Shown here one piece after another: positions 46,097-56,827 of a stretch of 64,000 nucleotides of DNA. Numbering within the stretch: position 1 is the stretch's first letter; every line of letters begins with the position of its first letter. Position numbers and translations under genes: made by a program. The stretch comes from Yoonia sediminilitoris (GTDB taxonomy: Bacteria; Pseudomonadota; Alphaproteobacteria; Rhodobacterales; Rhodobacteraceae): positions 124,001-188,000 of the forward strand of contig NZ_QBUD01000002.1 of NCBI RefSeq assembly GCF_003058085.1, in the 5' to 3' direction. A model generated the notes under the pieces. The model was not told where the DNA came from, made no database searches, and saw nothing but the letters and a program-made list of their open reading frames with translations.

Positions 46097-46893
46097 CAGG
46101 GTTTTTGCAGTTCTACGTGGGGTGACAAGGCGATGAAGAATGGGTTTTCAAACCCCGGTTTGCCGTAGGCCAGCGGTGTGTGATCGTCAAAGCGCACCAC
46201 TTGCCCGCCCGCGCCGGACAGAACAGCGTGACCAGCCGCCGTGTCCCATTCCATGGTCCGGCCAAGGCGCGGATACAGGTCCGCCTCGCCCGTCGCGACA
46301 AGGCAGAACTTCAACGATGACCCCGCGCTTTTCATATCTGCCAGTCTATACTTGTTGATGTACTCATCGGTCGACTGATCACGGTGCGACTTAGACGCCA
46401 CCACGTTCAGCGCATCATTGTCAGGCGTGGACACGGCCAAGGGTGTCACGGCACCAACGCGGCCCTTTTCAAACGGGCCGTCTTCTTCGACAGATTGGCC
46501 GGTTGCATCGGTAAAGAACAACCGTTCGCGGGCAGGGGCATAAACGACACCGCGCACCGGCACCCCATCAACGACATAAGCGATATTCACAGTGAAATCG
46601 CCGCGACGGTTGATGAATTCCTTGGTGCCATCCAGCGGGTCAACGATCAGAAATGTGCTGACCGATTGGCTGTGCGTGTCGGCCTGTTCTTCGGTGACAA
46701 GCGGCACATCTGGGAACGCCTCGCGCAGGCCTGCACTGATGATTGCATCCGCTGCCTCGTCCGCTTCCGTGACCGGACTGTCGTCAGCCTTGGACCGAAC
46801 ATCAAAATCGGACGCAAGGTAAACCGCCATGATCTTTTCACCAGCGTCCAGCGCCAAATCACGCAAAACATTGGTCAGGTGGTCAAAGTCCAT
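46096..46893 (-). CDS. cysQ: 3'(2'),5'-bisphosphate nucleotidase CysQ
   Basis: A 265-residue inositol-monophosphatase-fold enzyme that dephosphorylates PAP/PAPS. Metal motifs: VTEEQ (E), IVDPLDGTKEFINRRGDF, and WDTAAGHAVLSGAGG near the C-terminus. The ATG at 46893 is preferred (GAGG five bases upstream, family-like start); an ATG at 46923 with AAAGGA upstream is possible. Together with the sulfotransferase in this block it suggests sulfate transfer chemistry. It diverges from the ABC permease gene. Confidence 0.9.
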   Translation of the reverse strand: MDFDHLTNVLRDLALDAGEKIMAVYLASDFDVRSKADDSPVTEADEAADAIISAGLREAFPDVPLVTEEQADTHSQSVSTFLIVDPLDGTKEFINRRGDFTVNIAYVVDGVPVRGVVYAPARERLFFTDATGQSVEEDGPFEKGRVGAVTPLAVSTPDNDALNVVASKSHRDQSTDEYINKYRLADMKSAGSSLKFCLVATGEADLYPRLGRTMEWDTAAGHAVLSGAGGQVVRFDDHTPLAYGKPGFENPFFIALSPHVELQKP

Positions 46894-46991
46894 TGCGGCC
46901 TCATCTTCATTGAAAATCAGCATTTTTTCCTTTATGGTCGGGCCTTGAGCGAACAGCAAGCCGTTGATCGGCACAGACACGGACCCGATTG

Positions 46992-47816
46992 ATGTTTCAG
47001 GCCCCCATACAAAGAAACACACGGGCCCGGGGCGCGATTAGCCTGCTTGAGCGGATTTATCATGCAGTGGTGCGTTCGATCAGGCAATCGCATCGCAATG
47101 CGATCATGGGTCTTTTCATCAACATCGCGCAGACTCTGACATTGGTTTTGGCCATGTACATCATGTTCGAGATACTGGGCCTGCGTGGAATGAGCCTGCG
47201 TGGTGATTTCCTGCTGTTCATCATGTCAGGCATTTTTGTCTATATGACCCATATCAAGGCAGTGAGTTCGGTCATGGGTTCCGAAGGGCCGGCATCACCG
47301 ATGATGCAGCACGCCCCGATGAACACAGCCATTGCAATCAGTGCGGCCGCGCTTTCGTCGCTTTATATCCAAGTGCTGTCATTGTTCGTGGTGCTGGCAC
47401 TTTACCACATCATCATCACGCCACTGACCATCCTGTATCCTACCTATGCGTTCGGGATGCTCTTGCTGGCGTGGTTCACCGGTCTGGCTGTCGGGATGAT
47501 ATTTCTCGCCCTGAAACCATGGGCCCCGGGGCTGATCGGCGTGCTGTCCTCGATTTATATCAGGGTGAACATGTTCGCATCTGGCAAGATGTTCGTTGCA
47601 AATGCCCTGCCCGCATCCAAACTGGCCATTTTTTCGTGGAACCCGCTTTTTCACATTATTGACCAAGGGCGCGGGTTTATCTTTTTGCACTACAACCCTC
47701 ATTTCTCGTCATGGCCCTATGCGCTGGCCGTGGGTTTGGTTCTTCTGCTGGTTGGGTTGCTCGGCGAATTCTACACGCGCAAGCATGTATCGGCCAGCTG
47801 GACCGCAGGGCGCTAG
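46992..47816 (+). CDS. polysaccharide ABC-2 type permease (KpsM/Wzm-like)
   Basis: A 274-residue permease with six hydrophobic segments (for example LVLAMYIMFEILGL, FLLFIMSGIFVYM, YIQVLSLFVVLALYHIII, FGMLLLAWFTGLAVGMIFLA, ALAVGLVLLLVGLL). ABC-2 permeases of this kind export capsule or O-antigen with a cognate ATPase, which is not in the window. The ATG at 46992 is used; the TTG before it is not needed. Its neighbours cysQ, kdsB and galU make an exported polysaccharide plausible. Confidence 0.85.
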   Translation: MFQAPIQRNTRARGAISLLERIYHAVVRSIRQSHRNAIMGLFINIAQTLTLVLAMYIMFEILGLRGMSLRGDFLLFIMSGIFVYMTHIKAVSSVMGSEGPASPMMQHAPMNTAIAISAAALSSLYIQVLSLFVVLALYHIIITPLTILYPTYAFGMLLLAWFTGLAVGMIFLALKPWAPGLIGVLSSIYIRVNMFASGKMFVANALPASKLAIFSWNPLFHIIDQGRGFIFLHYNPHFSSWPYALAVGLVLLLVGLLGEFYTRKHVSASWTAGR

Positions 47817-47875
47817 GTTCGTTTCGCTGGCACAGAGATTCCGCAAATTTCCCGGATTTCATCGGCCAGCGGCCA

Positions 47876-47903
47876 TTGCAGCCATCATTTCCCGTCCCTA
47901 TAT
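47876..47903 (+). promoter_or_regulatory. possible sigma-32 promoter of dnaK
   Basis: TTGCAG at 47876-47881 and CCCTATAT at 47896-47903 are 14 bases apart, resembling an RpoH (heat-shock) promoter. They lie about 110 bases before dnaK. The -35 is weak, so this is tentative. Confidence 0.35.
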
Positions 47904-48012
47904 ACGCCAAGATCGTTGTTCAGAGACAAAGCTCTGATCTGACTCATCTTATTGGCGCGGATGCCGAAACGGGTTCGCGCCGCTCAAACCGCCTAGCGTA
48001 AGGGATTTGAAC

Positions 48013-49932
48013 ATGGCTAAAGTTATCGGAATTGACCTCGGGACCACAAACTCCTGTATCGCCATCATGGATGGCTCCAAACCACGCGTTATTGAAAACG
48101 CCGAAGGTGCACGCACGACACCATCAATCGTTGCTTTCACCGAAGACGAGCGCCTTGTTGGCCAGCCAGCCAAGCGTCAGGCTGTAACAAACCCGGAAAA
48201 CACCATCTTTGCTGTCAAACGCCTGATTGGTCGCCGCTTTGACGACAAGGACCTTGCCAAAGAGAAAAAGAACATGCCGTTTGCCATCATCGATGGCGGC
48301 AATGGTGATGCATGGGTCGAAAGCCGCGGTGAGAAATATTCGCCTTCGCAAATCTCTGCATTCATTCTCGGCAAGATGAAAGAAACCGCCGAAAGCTACC
48401 TTGGCGAAGATGTGACACAGGCTGTTGTCACCGTTCCTGCCTACTTCAACGACGCCCAGCGTCAGGCCACAAAAGATGCCGGCAAGATTGCGGGCCTTGA
48501 AGTGCTGCGGATCATCAACGAGCCTACAGCCGCAGCACTTGCCTATGGTCTGGACAAGAAAGAATCCAGCACCATCGCCGTTTATGACCTTGGCGGCGGT
48601 ACCTTCGACGTCACGATCCTTGAAATCGATGATGGCCTGTTCGAAGTGAAATCCACAAACGGGGATACATTCCTTGGTGGTGAAGACTTCGACATGCGGA
48701 TCGTGAACTATCTGGCGGACGAGTTCAAAAAAGAGAACTCTGTTGACCTGACCAAGGACAAGATGGCGTTGCAGCGCCTCAAGGAAGCTGCTGAAAAAGC
48801 CAAAATCGAGCTATCATCGTCCTCCAGCACTGAAATCAACCAGCCGTTTATCTCGATGGGGTCAAATGGCCAGCCGTTGCACATGGTCATGAAACTGACC
48901 CGTGCCAAGCTGGAATCACTGGTCGGCGATCTGATCAAATCCAGCCTCAAGCCTTGTAAAGAGGCGATCAAGGATGCGGGCCTGTCCACGTCTGACATCG
49001 ACGAAGTCGTATTGGTCGGTGGTATGACCCGGATGCCAAAGGTGAAGGAAGAAGTTGCCAAGTTCTTTGGCAAGGAAGCCCACCAGGGCGTGAACCCTGA
49101 CGAAGTGGTTGCCATGGGTGCCGCAATTCAGGCCGGTGTTCTGCAGGGTGACGTCAAAGACGTTGTTCTTCTGGACGTGACTCCACTGTCCTTGGGGATT
49201 GAAACCCTTGGTGGTGTGTTCACACGCCTGATTGACCGCAACACGACGATCCCGACCAAGAAGTCTCAGGTCTTCTCGACCGCCGAAGACAACCAGAACG
49301 CCGTAACCTTGCGCGTGTTCCAGGGTGAACGTGAAATGGCCGCTGACAACAAGATGTTGGGTCAGTTCAACCTTGAGGACATTCCGCCCGCGCCGCGCGG
49401 CATGCCACAGATCGAAGTGACCTTTGACATCGACGCCAACGGCATCGTTGAAGTGGGCGCCAAAGACAAAGGCACCAACAAAGAGCAAAAGATCACGATC
49501 CAGGCCTCTGGTGGTCTGTCCGATGAGGACATCCAGAACATGGTCAAGGACGCCGAAGAAAACGCGGAAGCCGATAAGGAACGCCGCGAGTTGGTCGACG
49601 CCAAGAACCAGGCGGAAAGCCTGATCCACTCGACCGAAAAGTCGATGGAAGAGCATTCCGACAAGGTTGATCCAACAACCATCGAAGCGATCGAACTGGC
49701 CATTGCCGCGTTGAAGGACGATCTGGAAGCAGAGCCCGGCAGCGCCGAAAAGATCAAGTCTGGCATCCAGAACGTGACTGAATCGGCGATGAAGCTTGGT
49801 GAAGCGATCTACAAAGCGTCGCAGGAAGAAGAAGGCGACGCAGAGCCCGAAGCACGCCCCGCAGATGAAGCCGAGGACGACATTCTTGATGCCGACTTCG
49901 AAGATCTGAATGACGAAAAGCGTGACAACTAA
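48013..49932 (+). CDS. dnaK: chaperone DnaK (Hsp70)
   Basis: A 639-residue Hsp70. Signatures: [19 protein letters not shown] (residues about 4-22), [16 protein letters not shown], and [17 protein letters not shown]; the substrate domain and acidic [19 protein letters not shown] tail are intact. The ATG at 48013 is used, two codons after an ATG without family support. It is followed by a hairpin and dnaJ. Confidence 0.97.
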   Translation: MAKVIGIDLGTTNSCIAIMDGSKPRVIENAEGARTTPSIVAFTEDERLVGQPAKRQAVTNPENTIFAVKRLIGRRFDDKDLAKEKKNMPFAIIDGGNGDAWVESRGEKYSPSQISAFILGKMKETAESYLGEDVTQAVVTVPAYFNDAQRQATKDAGKIAGLEVLRIINEPTAAALAYGLDKKESSTIAVYDLGGGTFDVTILEIDDGLFEVKSTNGDTFLGGEDFDMRIVNYLADEFKKENSVDLTKDKMALQRLKEAAEKAKIELSSSSSTEINQPFISMGSNGQPLHMVMKLTRAKLESLVGDLIKSSLKPCKEAIKDAGLSTSDIDEVVLVGGMTRMPKVKEEVAKFFGKEAHQGVNPDEVVAMGAAIQAGVLQGDVKDVVLLDVTPLSLGIETLGGVFTRLIDRNTTIPTKKSQVFSTAEDNQNAVTLRVFQGEREMAADNKMLGQFNLEDIPPAPRGMPQIEVTFDIDANGIVEVGAKDKGTNKEQKITIQASGGLSDEDIQNMVKDAEENAEADKERRELVDAKNQAESLIHSTEKSMEEHSDKVDPTTIEAIELAIAALKDDLEAEPGSAEKIKSGIQNVTESAMKLGEAIYKASQEEEGDAEPEARPADEAEDDILDADFEDLNDEKRDN

Positions 49933-49953
49933 AGCGGCCTGCCGCTAAGGACT

Positions 49954-49981
49954 ACGACCGACCTTTCCAAAGGTCGGTCGT
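49954..49981 (+). terminator. dnaK-dnaJ intercistronic hairpin (attenuator)
   Basis: A 13-bp near-perfect stem, ACGACCGACCTTT 49954-49966 and AAAGGTCGGTCGT 49969-49981, followed by TTCC. A smaller AGCGGC/GCCGCT hairpin (49933-49946) precedes it. It probably reduces dnaJ transcription relative to dnaK. Confidence 0.65.
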
Positions 49982-50005
49982 TTCCGTTCCCAAAGGGAAA
50001 ACACA

Positions 50006-51151
50006 ATGGCAAAACGTGACTATTATGAAGTGCTTGGCGTGCCAAAGGGTGCCGACGCTGCCGCGATCAAGAAGGGCTATCGTCAAAAGGCCAAAGAACT
50101 GCACCCTGACCGGAATGCTGACAACCCCAAGGCCGAGGCACAGTTCAAGGAAGCCAACGAAGCCTACGAGGTCCTGAAAGACGAAAACAAGAAGGCGGCC
50201 TATGACCGCTACGGCCACGCAGCGTTTGAAAATGGCATGGGCGGCGGTGGCGGCGGCCCGCGCGGTGGCCAAGGCGACTTTGGCAGCGCATTTTCCGACG
50301 TATTTGACGATCTGTTTGGTGACTTCATGGGCGGTGGCCGTGGCGGCCAGCGCCGTGGCGGCGCCCAGCGCGGCAACGATCTGCGCTATAACCTGCGCAT
50401 CAATCTCGAAGATGCCTATGCCGGCATGCAAAAGACACTGAATATCCCGTCAACCGTCGCCTGTGATTCCTGTAAAGGGACAGGTGCCGAAGGTGGTTCA
50501 GAACCACAGACCTGCCCGACCTGTTCAGGTATGGGCAAAGTGCGGGCACAACAAGGTTTCTTTACGGTCGAGCGGACCTGCCCGACCTGTTCAGGCATGG
50601 GCCAGACGATCAAGAATCCCTGCCACACCTGCAACGGTCAGGGGCGTGTCGAAAAGGAAAAGGCCCTTTCCGTCAATATCCCCGCCGGGGTCGAAACCGG
50701 CACCCGCATCCGGCTTGCCGGTGAGGGCGAGGCAGGGATGCGCGGTGGTCCGACCGGCGATTTGTACATCTTTATCGAGGTGAACAGCCACGCCCTGTTT
50801 GAGCGTGAAAACAACAATCTTTTCTGTCGCGTGCCTGTTTCAATTGCCACGGCAGCGTTGGGTGGTGAAATCGAAGTGCCGACCATTGACGGTGGCCGCA
50901 GCCGGGTCAAGGTCCCCGAAGGTTCACAGTCAGGCCGCCAGATGCGCCTGCGTGGCAAAGGTATGCCTGCTTTGCGCGGCGGCGGCATAGGCGATATGTT
51001 CATCGAATTGGCCGTTGAAACACCCGTCAAACTGACAAGTCGTCAGCGGGAAATCCTCAAGGAATTTGACAAGTTGAGCGAGGACAACAATCCGCAGGGG
51101 TCAAGCTTCTTCGATACGGTCAAAAATTTCTGGGACTCGATGAAGAGTTAA
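50006..51151 (+). CDS. dnaJ: chaperone DnaJ (Hsp40)
   Basis: A 381-residue type I Hsp40. J-domain with HPD in [12 protein letters not shown] (residue about 33), Gly/Phe-rich linker, four CxxCxGxG zinc motifs ([16 protein letters not shown] twice, CHTCNGQG), and the C-terminal substrate domain. It stimulates DnaK ATPase. It lies 73 bases after dnaK, with a hairpin in the gap. Confidence 0.96.
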   Translation: MAKRDYYEVLGVPKGADAAAIKKGYRQKAKELHPDRNADNPKAEAQFKEANEAYEVLKDENKKAAYDRYGHAAFENGMGGGGGGPRGGQGDFGSAFSDVFDDLFGDFMGGGRGGQRRGGAQRGNDLRYNLRINLEDAYAGMQKTLNIPSTVACDSCKGTGAEGGSEPQTCPTCSGMGKVRAQQGFFTVERTCPTCSGMGQTIKNPCHTCNGQGRVEKEKALSVNIPAGVETGTRIRLAGEGEAGMRGGPTGDLYIFIEVNSHALFERENNNLFCRVPVSIATAALGGEIEVPTIDGGRSRVKVPEGSQSGRQMRLRGKGMPALRGGGIGDMFIELAVETPVKLTSRQREILKEFDKLSEDNNPQGSSFFDTVKNFWDSMKS

Positions 51152-51186
51152 CCCAGTAGTAACCAGGCTTTCGGCAGAGTAGCGAG

Positions 51187-51942
51187 ATGAGCCACTTTGC
51201 CGAAACCCGATCCTTGTTTCCTGATGATGAAGCCGTCCCTGCGCCGACGCTGCAAAAAGGGCGCACGCCGTCCTACATAGGCGAGCATCGCAAGCGCTTG
51301 CGCGAACGCTTTATGCACGGCGGGGCGAATGCGCTACCCGATTATGAACTGCTGGAACTGGTGCTGTTTCGGGCGATCCCACGCCAAGACGTGAAACCGC
51401 TCGCGCATCGGTTGATGAAGACATTTGGCGGTTTCAACGGTGTCCTCTCTGCAACATCGGACCAATTGCTGCAAATCGATGGTGTTGGGCCATCGGTCGT
51501 GATCGAAATAAAGGTGGTCGAGGCCGCATCGCACCGGTTGGCACGTTCAAAGGTGATGCAGCGGGAAGTCATTTCCAGCTGGGCCGCGCTGCTGACCTAC
51601 TGCCATACCGTCATGGCGCATCGGGATATCGAACAGTTTCGAATCCTGTTTCTTGATACCAAGAACGTGCTGATCGCCGATGAAGAGCAGGCCAAGGGCA
51701 CTGTCGACCACGTGCCGGTCTATCCGCGCGAAGTAATCAAACGCGCGCTGGAACTGAATGCAGCATCGCTGATCCTTGTGCATAATCATCCGTCTGGCGA
51801 CCCCACGCCATCTGATGCCGACATCAACATGACCAACCAGATCATCGAAGGGGCGCGGGCCTTGTCGATCACTGTTCATGACCACCTGATCATCGGAAAA
51901 TCTTGCGAGGTCAGCTTTCGCGCACAAGGGCTTTTGTTGTAA
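51187..51942 (+). CDS. radC: DNA repair protein RadC (JAMM domain)
   Basis: A 251-residue RadC/YeeS-type protein. An N-terminal helix-hairpin-helix region (LLQIDGVGPSVVIEIKVVEA) precedes the MPN+ metalloprotease-like domain with JAMM residues in LVHNHPSGDPTPSDADI. Exact role in repair is unclear for the family. It converges with the next gene at 12 bases. Confidence 0.92.
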   Translation: MSHFAETRSLFPDDEAVPAPTLQKGRTPSYIGEHRKRLRERFMHGGANALPDYELLELVLFRAIPRQDVKPLAHRLMKTFGGFNGVLSATSDQLLQIDGVGPSVVIEIKVVEAASHRLARSKVMQREVISSWAALLTYCHTVMAHRDIEQFRILFLDTKNVLIADEEQAKGTVDHVPVYPREVIKRALELNAASLILVHNHPSGDPTPSDADINMTNQIIEGARALSITVHDHLIIGKSCEVSFRAQGLLL

Positions 51943-51954
51943 ACTTGGTGCTGG

Positions 51955-52947
51955 TTAGCCCTTGGCCAACCGTAGAGGGTCGAACAAATTGCCATACATC
52001 ACGGATTCACCTACGGAACTACAATCAAGCATGGCAACCACCAAATCACGCGAAACAAAGAACTGGCTGGCGTTTGTTTGCAGGGCAACCGCATCAACAG
52101 AACGGCCGCAGTTCGCCTGTGTGACGACAGCGCCCACGTGCAACGCAACCTGCCCATCCCGTCCGGTCAATTGTGCTGGGTAAGTATAGACCTCTGCCCA
52201 GTAAGGAAGCGACGCCTTTGATGACCCCAACCGCATCATGAACCCACGCTCTCCTTCAACGGCCAAAGCCGCACTTTGTGTCGACGCGGACCAGATATGT
52301 CCGGGGTCACCATACGTTGCACCACGTTCCAGGGCGTGAAGCTGAAGGTTATGTTCACCCCGCCATTGCAGAATGGCGCGGTCATAATCATTCGCATCCT
52401 CTACAAAGACGGACACGCGCGCTTCTTCCAGATTCTCGAGCGTCACGACGAACTCCGATTCTTCGTGTAACGCAGGGACGTTCACGGATGCAGCACCTGT
52501 CCCGTCTGTCACAAGTGAAAATGCCAACCTATCATGCCACACAACGAACCCGTCGTTCGGATGGCAGGGCGATGTGATCGACAGGCTCACCATTGCAGCC
52601 GGATTGGCCTGCGCCTGTAATGACGTCACACAGCCATCCATTGGCGAACTTTGCACGAATTCTGCACGCGGCGAACTGACCTCACCCAAGACGGAATCAA
52701 TCGCGGCAATATTCTCGTCGGTTGAAATTTCGGGGAGAGGCTGCGACCCGGTTGCAGGCATCCCAAAAACGGCTTCCCCGGCAGAAGACTTGGACATCAT
52801 CACACTGCGCACAGCACTGGCCGCAGGTTGGTTCGCTTTGCGAACCTCGCGCGGCGTCCCGACGCCATAGTCCTGCACAATAAAGACCAAGCCGAACACA
52901 ACGCCAATCGCCGCGACGACAGAGCCGCTTTTCCGCATAAGGGACAT
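51955..52947 (-). CDS. membrane-anchored hypothetical protein
   Basis: A 330-residue protein of unknown function. One N-terminal membrane segment is seen (VVAAIGVVFGLVFIVQDYG), followed by an extracytoplasmic region. It contains three repeats of hydrophilic beta-strand pattern (for example VVWHDRLAFSLVTDGTGAAS, VNVPALHEESEFVVTLENLE) and several cysteines. The start at 52947 has GGGAG six bases upstream. Similar proteins occur in other Rhodobacteraceae near secA, but I cannot name the family. Confidence 0.65.
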   Translation of the reverse strand: MSLMRKSGSVVAAIGVVFGLVFIVQDYGVGTPREVRKANQPAASAVRSVMMSKSSAGEAVFGMPATGSQPLPEISTDENIAAIDSVLGEVSSPRAEFVQSSPMDGCVTSLQAQANPAAMVSLSITSPCHPNDGFVVWHDRLAFSLVTDGTGAASVNVPALHEESEFVVTLENLEEARVSVFVEDANDYDRAILQWRGEHNLQLHALERGATYGDPGHIWSASTQSAALAVEGERGFMMRLGSSKASLPYWAEVYTYPAQLTGRDGQVALHVGAVVTQANCGRSVDAVALQTNASQFFVSRDLVVAMLDCSSVGESVMYGNLFDPLRLAKG

Positions 52948-53084
52948 CCCCAACTCCCGCAACAAACCCGTCTCAACCAATCTGCCAACGAACAGTGTCT
53001 ACAGCGAGACGGCGTTTAGGTCATAGGGTGACCCAAATATGTCATGTTTCAGGCGAGGCAAGCAAGCAAACTTGCACCCTATGG

Positions 53085-55784
53085 TTAAGCAAGTCTTCCG
53101 TGGCAGTGTTTGAACTTCTTGCCCGACCCACAAGGGCAACTGTCATTACGGCCTGGATTGCCCCATGTTTGCTGGTCATTTTCATCAAACCCAGCGCGTG
53201 CGGCATCCGGGTTTTCGACGGGTGCTGGCGGGGCCACCGCAGCGGCGGCTTGCTGTTGCTGCTGCGCACGCAATTGCTGGATCAGGGCGGATTGCTCCTC
53301 TTCCGACATCGGACGAATCTGGCCCAGCTTTTGCGACACATCCACGCGCAGACCTTCCAGAAGCCGTTCGAACAATTGGAACCCTTCAGTCTTATATTCA
53401 TTCAGCGGGTCACGCTGCGCATACCCACGGAATCCCACGACTGACCGCAGATGTTCCAACGTCAAAAGATGTTCGCGCCATTTGGCATCAATCGTCTGCA
53501 ACAACAACTGCTTTTCAATGTTACGCATCGTGTCAGCGCCAAAGGCCTCTGCCTTTTCCGCCATGAACGCGTCTGATGCTTCTTCAAGCCGTTCACGCAT
53601 GACATCATCATCAACGCCTTCTTCCTCAGCCCATTCCATCACCGGAGCGTCAACGCCGATGTCACGGATCACGGCAGCATATAGCCCTTCGGTATCCCAC
53701 TGTTCGGCATAGCTTTTGGGGGGCATGTAATCGGCGACCAGATCGTCGATCACCTGATGGCGCATGTCGCGTGTAATTTCGGATACATCCTTTGATTCCA
53801 TGATCTCACGGCGCTGCAAAAAGATTGCCTTACGCTGGTCGTTCATCACGTCATCGAATTTTAGCAACTGCTTACGGATGTCAAAGTTGCGGCCTTCGAC
53901 CTTGGCTTGGGCGCGTTCCAGCGACTTGTTCACCCACGGGTGTTCAATGGCTTCGCCCTCTTTCATGCCCAGTCCGGACAGGACCTTGTCCAGCCGGTCA
54001 GATCCGAAAATGCGCATCAGGTCATCTTCGAGCGACAAAAAGAACGACGACCGCCCCGGATCACCCTGACGGCCAGAGCGGCCGCGCAACTGGTTGTCGA
54101 TCCGGCGGCTTTCGTGCCGTTCGGTCGCCAGCACGTAAAGCCCGCCTGCTGCGATCACCTTTGCCTTTTCATCTGCAACCTCGGCTTCGATCTGGGCACG
54201 AAGCTCTTCGGGGTCAGCCTCCGGGTTTTCGGCCATGGCATGCAGCACGCGCATTTCCACGTTGCCGCCCAACTGAATATCGGTCCCGCGTCCGGCCATG
54301 TTGGTCGCGATTGTCACCGCTCCAAGCTTGCCTGCATCGGCGATGATCTGGGCTTCCTGTTCGTGCAGACGCGCGTTCAGGACGTTGAATTTGATCCCTT
54401 CAGCCTTCAGCAGATTGGCCAGATGTTCCGACTTTTCGATGGACGTGGTGCCCACAAGGATGGGCTGCCCGTTTGCATGGGCTTCCTTGATTTTATCGAC
54501 AACACCCTGAAATTTCTCAATCGCTGTGCGATAGACCATATCGTTTTCATCGACCCGCGCGATGGGTCTATTGGTTGGGACTTCGACCACGCCAAGCCCA
54601 TAGATTTCGCGGAATTCTTCTGCTTCGGTCAGAGCGGTCCCTGTCATGCCAGACAGTTTTTCATAAAGGCGGAAATAGTTCTGGAAAGTCACGGAAGCGA
54701 GCGTGACGTTCTCCGGCTTGATCGACACGCCTTCCTTGGCTTCGATGGCTTGGTGAAGGCCATCGGACAAGCGACGGCCCGTCATCATGCGACCGGTGAA
54801 TTCGTCGATCAGGACGACCTCATCGTCCTTGACGATATAGTCCTTGTCCTTTGTGAACAGCTTGTGCGCTCGCAGCGCCTGATTGACGTGATGGACCAGC
54901 GTGGCGCTTTCCGGATCATAAAGCGTCTGCCCTTCGGGGAGCAAACCGGCCTGTGTCAGCTTTTCCTCAAGCCAGTCGTTACCTTCATCCGTGAACGTCG
55001 CCTGCCGTGTCTTTTCGTCCAGCGTATAATGTTCATCAGCGATCTCAGGGGCGATCTTGTCGATGCCTGCATACATTTCGCTCCGGTCTTCTGCCGGCCC
55101 AGAGATAATGAGCGGCGTCCGCGCCTCGTCAATCAGGATACTGTCGACTTCGTCCACAATGGCGAAATAGTGGGGGCGCTGGTACATCTGGCTCAGCTCG
55201 GATTTCATGTTGTCGCGCAGATAATCAAAGCCAAGTTCGTTGTTCGTGGCATAGGTCACGTCGCAAGCATAGGCTGCCTTTTTCTCGTCATCAGGCTGCT
55301 GGGGCACCACAACGCCGGTGGTCAAACCCAACGCGCCGTAGACTTTGCTCATCCATTCGGCATCGCGACGGGCCAGATAATCGTTGACGGTGACAATATG
55401 CACGCCCTTGCCCGTCAGCGCATTCAGATAGGCGGGGAAGGTCGCGACAAGGGTTTTACCCTCGCCCGTCTTCATTTCCGAGATATTGCCCTGATGCAGG
55501 AAAATCCCACCAATCAACTGGGTATCAAAGGCGCGCAGGCCCAATGCCCGCTTGGCCGCTTCACGGCAGTTGGCAAATGCTTCAGGCAAAAGATCATCAA
55601 GGCTTTCACCGCCCATGGCCCGCTCGGCAAGGCTTTGTGTTTTTTCCTTGATCTGTTCATCGGTCAGCGACTCGAACTCTGGTTCAAGCGCGTTGATCTT
55701 TTCAACAAGGGGGCGCACCGCTTTGACTTTGCGGTCATTGGGTGTGCCAAACACCTTTTTGGCGATCGTTCCGAAACCCAGCAT
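53085..55784 (-). CDS. secA: protein translocase subunit SecA
   Basis: An 899-residue ATPase that drives export through SecYEG. Seen: Walker [34 protein letters not shown], the helicase motifs [20 protein letters not shown], and the zinc-binding C-terminus [19 protein letters not shown]. The ATG at 55784 ([13 protein letters not shown]) is preferred over an upstream ATG because GGAG precedes it and the sequence begins like other SecA proteins. Confidence 0.97.
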   Translation of the reverse strand: MLGFGTIAKKVFGTPNDRKVKAVRPLVEKINALEPEFESLTDEQIKEKTQSLAERAMGGESLDDLLPEAFANCREAAKRALGLRAFDTQLIGGIFLHQGNISEMKTGEGKTLVATFPAYLNALTGKGVHIVTVNDYLARRDAEWMSKVYGALGLTTGVVVPQQPDDEKKAAYACDVTYATNNELGFDYLRDNMKSELSQMYQRPHYFAIVDEVDSILIDEARTPLIISGPAEDRSEMYAGIDKIAPEIADEHYTLDEKTRQATFTDEGNDWLEEKLTQAGLLPEGQTLYDPESATLVHHVNQALRAHKLFTKDKDYIVKDDEVVLIDEFTGRMMTGRRLSDGLHQAIEAKEGVSIKPENVTLASVTFQNYFRLYEKLSGMTGTALTEAEEFREIYGLGVVEVPTNRPIARVDENDMVYRTAIEKFQGVVDKIKEAHANGQPILVGTTSIEKSEHLANLLKAEGIKFNVLNARLHEQEAQIIADAGKLGAVTIATNMAGRGTDIQLGGNVEMRVLHAMAENPEADPEELRAQIEAEVADEKAKVIAAGGLYVLATERHESRRIDNQLRGRSGRQGDPGRSSFFLSLEDDLMRIFGSDRLDKVLSGLGMKEGEAIEHPWVNKSLERAQAKVEGRNFDIRKQLLKFDDVMNDQRKAIFLQRREIMESKDVSEITRDMRHQVIDDLVADYMPPKSYAEQWDTEGLYAAVIRDIGVDAPVMEWAEEEGVDDDVMRERLEEASDAFMAEKAEAFGADTMRNIEKQLLLQTIDAKWREHLLTLEHLRSVVGFRGYAQRDPLNEYKTEGFQLFERLLEGLRVDVSQKLGQIRPMSEEEQSALIQQLRAQQQQQAAAAVAPPAPVENPDAARAGFDENDQQTWGNPGRNDSCPCGSGKKFKHCHGRLA

Positions 55785-55978
55785 GTTTTCTCCGGCGGCG
55801 CGTCGGCGCCTGTCTGACATCTATTTGAGAGGAGGTCGCTTGTAGGCCAGTCGCGGGCCACATACAAAGGGCCAATATGAGCGCAACTTCGGCCCCCTCG
55901 AGGCATTCAAGGGATGTAAGGGGCCGTGTATGCAGTGTCAACGCCGCGCACCCGCGCAAGGCATCAAGGGAACGTATA

Positions 55979-56821
55979 ATGCTGAAACATGTTACAATTT
56001 TGGGGTCCGCTATCTTGGGCCTTGGGCTTTCGACAAGCGCATTCGCGCAGGAACTGACAGCCGACACGGTTGTCGCCACTGTCAACGATACTGAAATCAC
56101 AGTTGGCCACATCATTATTGCGCGCAGCCAATTGCCCCCGCAGTACAACCAGTTTCCGAACGAGGCGCTTTTTGACGGGCTGGTTGAGCAGTTGATCCAG
56201 CAGCAATTGCTTGCCGAAGCCGCCGATAACCCCCCGGCTGGTCTCAGGTTCACAATCGAAAATGAACAGCGGTCGCTGTTGGCCGGTGAAACCATCAACG
56301 CGCTTTCAGCCGAAGCTGTGACCGAAGAGGCGGTTCGGGCGGCCTATGACGCCCGTTTCGAAGATGTCGAAGCTGTCACCCAGTTCAACGCATCGCACCT
56401 TTTGGTCGCCACACAGGAAGAAGCTGCCGCCGCCAAGACCCGCATTGACGGCGGTCAGGCATTCGCTGACGTGGCCCGCGATGTATCAACCGGCCCCACT
56501 GGCCCCAATGGCGGCAACCTTGGCTGGTTCGGCGCGGGTGCCATGGTACCCGAGTTCGAGACTACGATCACCGCGCTTGAGATTGGCGCCGTTTCAGAGC
56601 CGTTTGAGACGCAGTTCGGCTGGCACGTCGCCACACTGAACGAAGTCCGTGAAGAACCGCGCCCCACCATTGAAGAGCTGGGTCAGGAACTGGCCTCCGA
56701 ACTGCAAGAGGTCGCAATCACTGCCAAGCTGGAAGAACTGGCCGCAAACGCGACTGTCATCAAACCCGGACCCAATGATTTTGACATCAACCTGATCGAC
56801 ATGATCGAACTGCTGGAATAA
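55979..56821 (+). CDS. peptidylprolyl isomerase, parvulin type (PpiC/SurA-like)
   Basis: A 280-residue periplasmic foldase with a signal peptide (ILGSAILGLGLSTSAFAQE), a helical N-terminal region, and a parvulin domain (ASHLLVATQEEAAAAKTRID, GPNGGNLGWFGAGAMVPEFE, ETQFGWHVATLNEVRE). The ATG at 55979 follows AAGGGA. It heads ppiC-argJ-mutT; diverges from secA, whose clients it may fold. Confidence 0.92.
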   Translation: MLKHVTILGSAILGLGLSTSAFAQELTADTVVATVNDTEITVGHIIIARSQLPPQYNQFPNEALFDGLVEQLIQQQLLAEAADNPPAGLRFTIENEQRSLLAGETINALSAEAVTEEAVRAAYDARFEDVEAVTQFNASHLLVATQEEAAAAKTRIDGGQAFADVARDVSTGPTGPNGGNLGWFGAGAMVPEFETTITALEIGAVSEPFETQFGWHVATLNEVREEPRPTIEELGQELASELQEVAITAKLEELAANATVIKPGPNDFDINLIDMIELLE

Positions 56822-56827
56822 AGGCGC

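Noticed and set aside
53907..55817. A 636-codon open frame antisense to secA
   Set aside because: It lies opposite the well-supported SecA gene; its residues follow secA codon bias in reverse and resemble no family.
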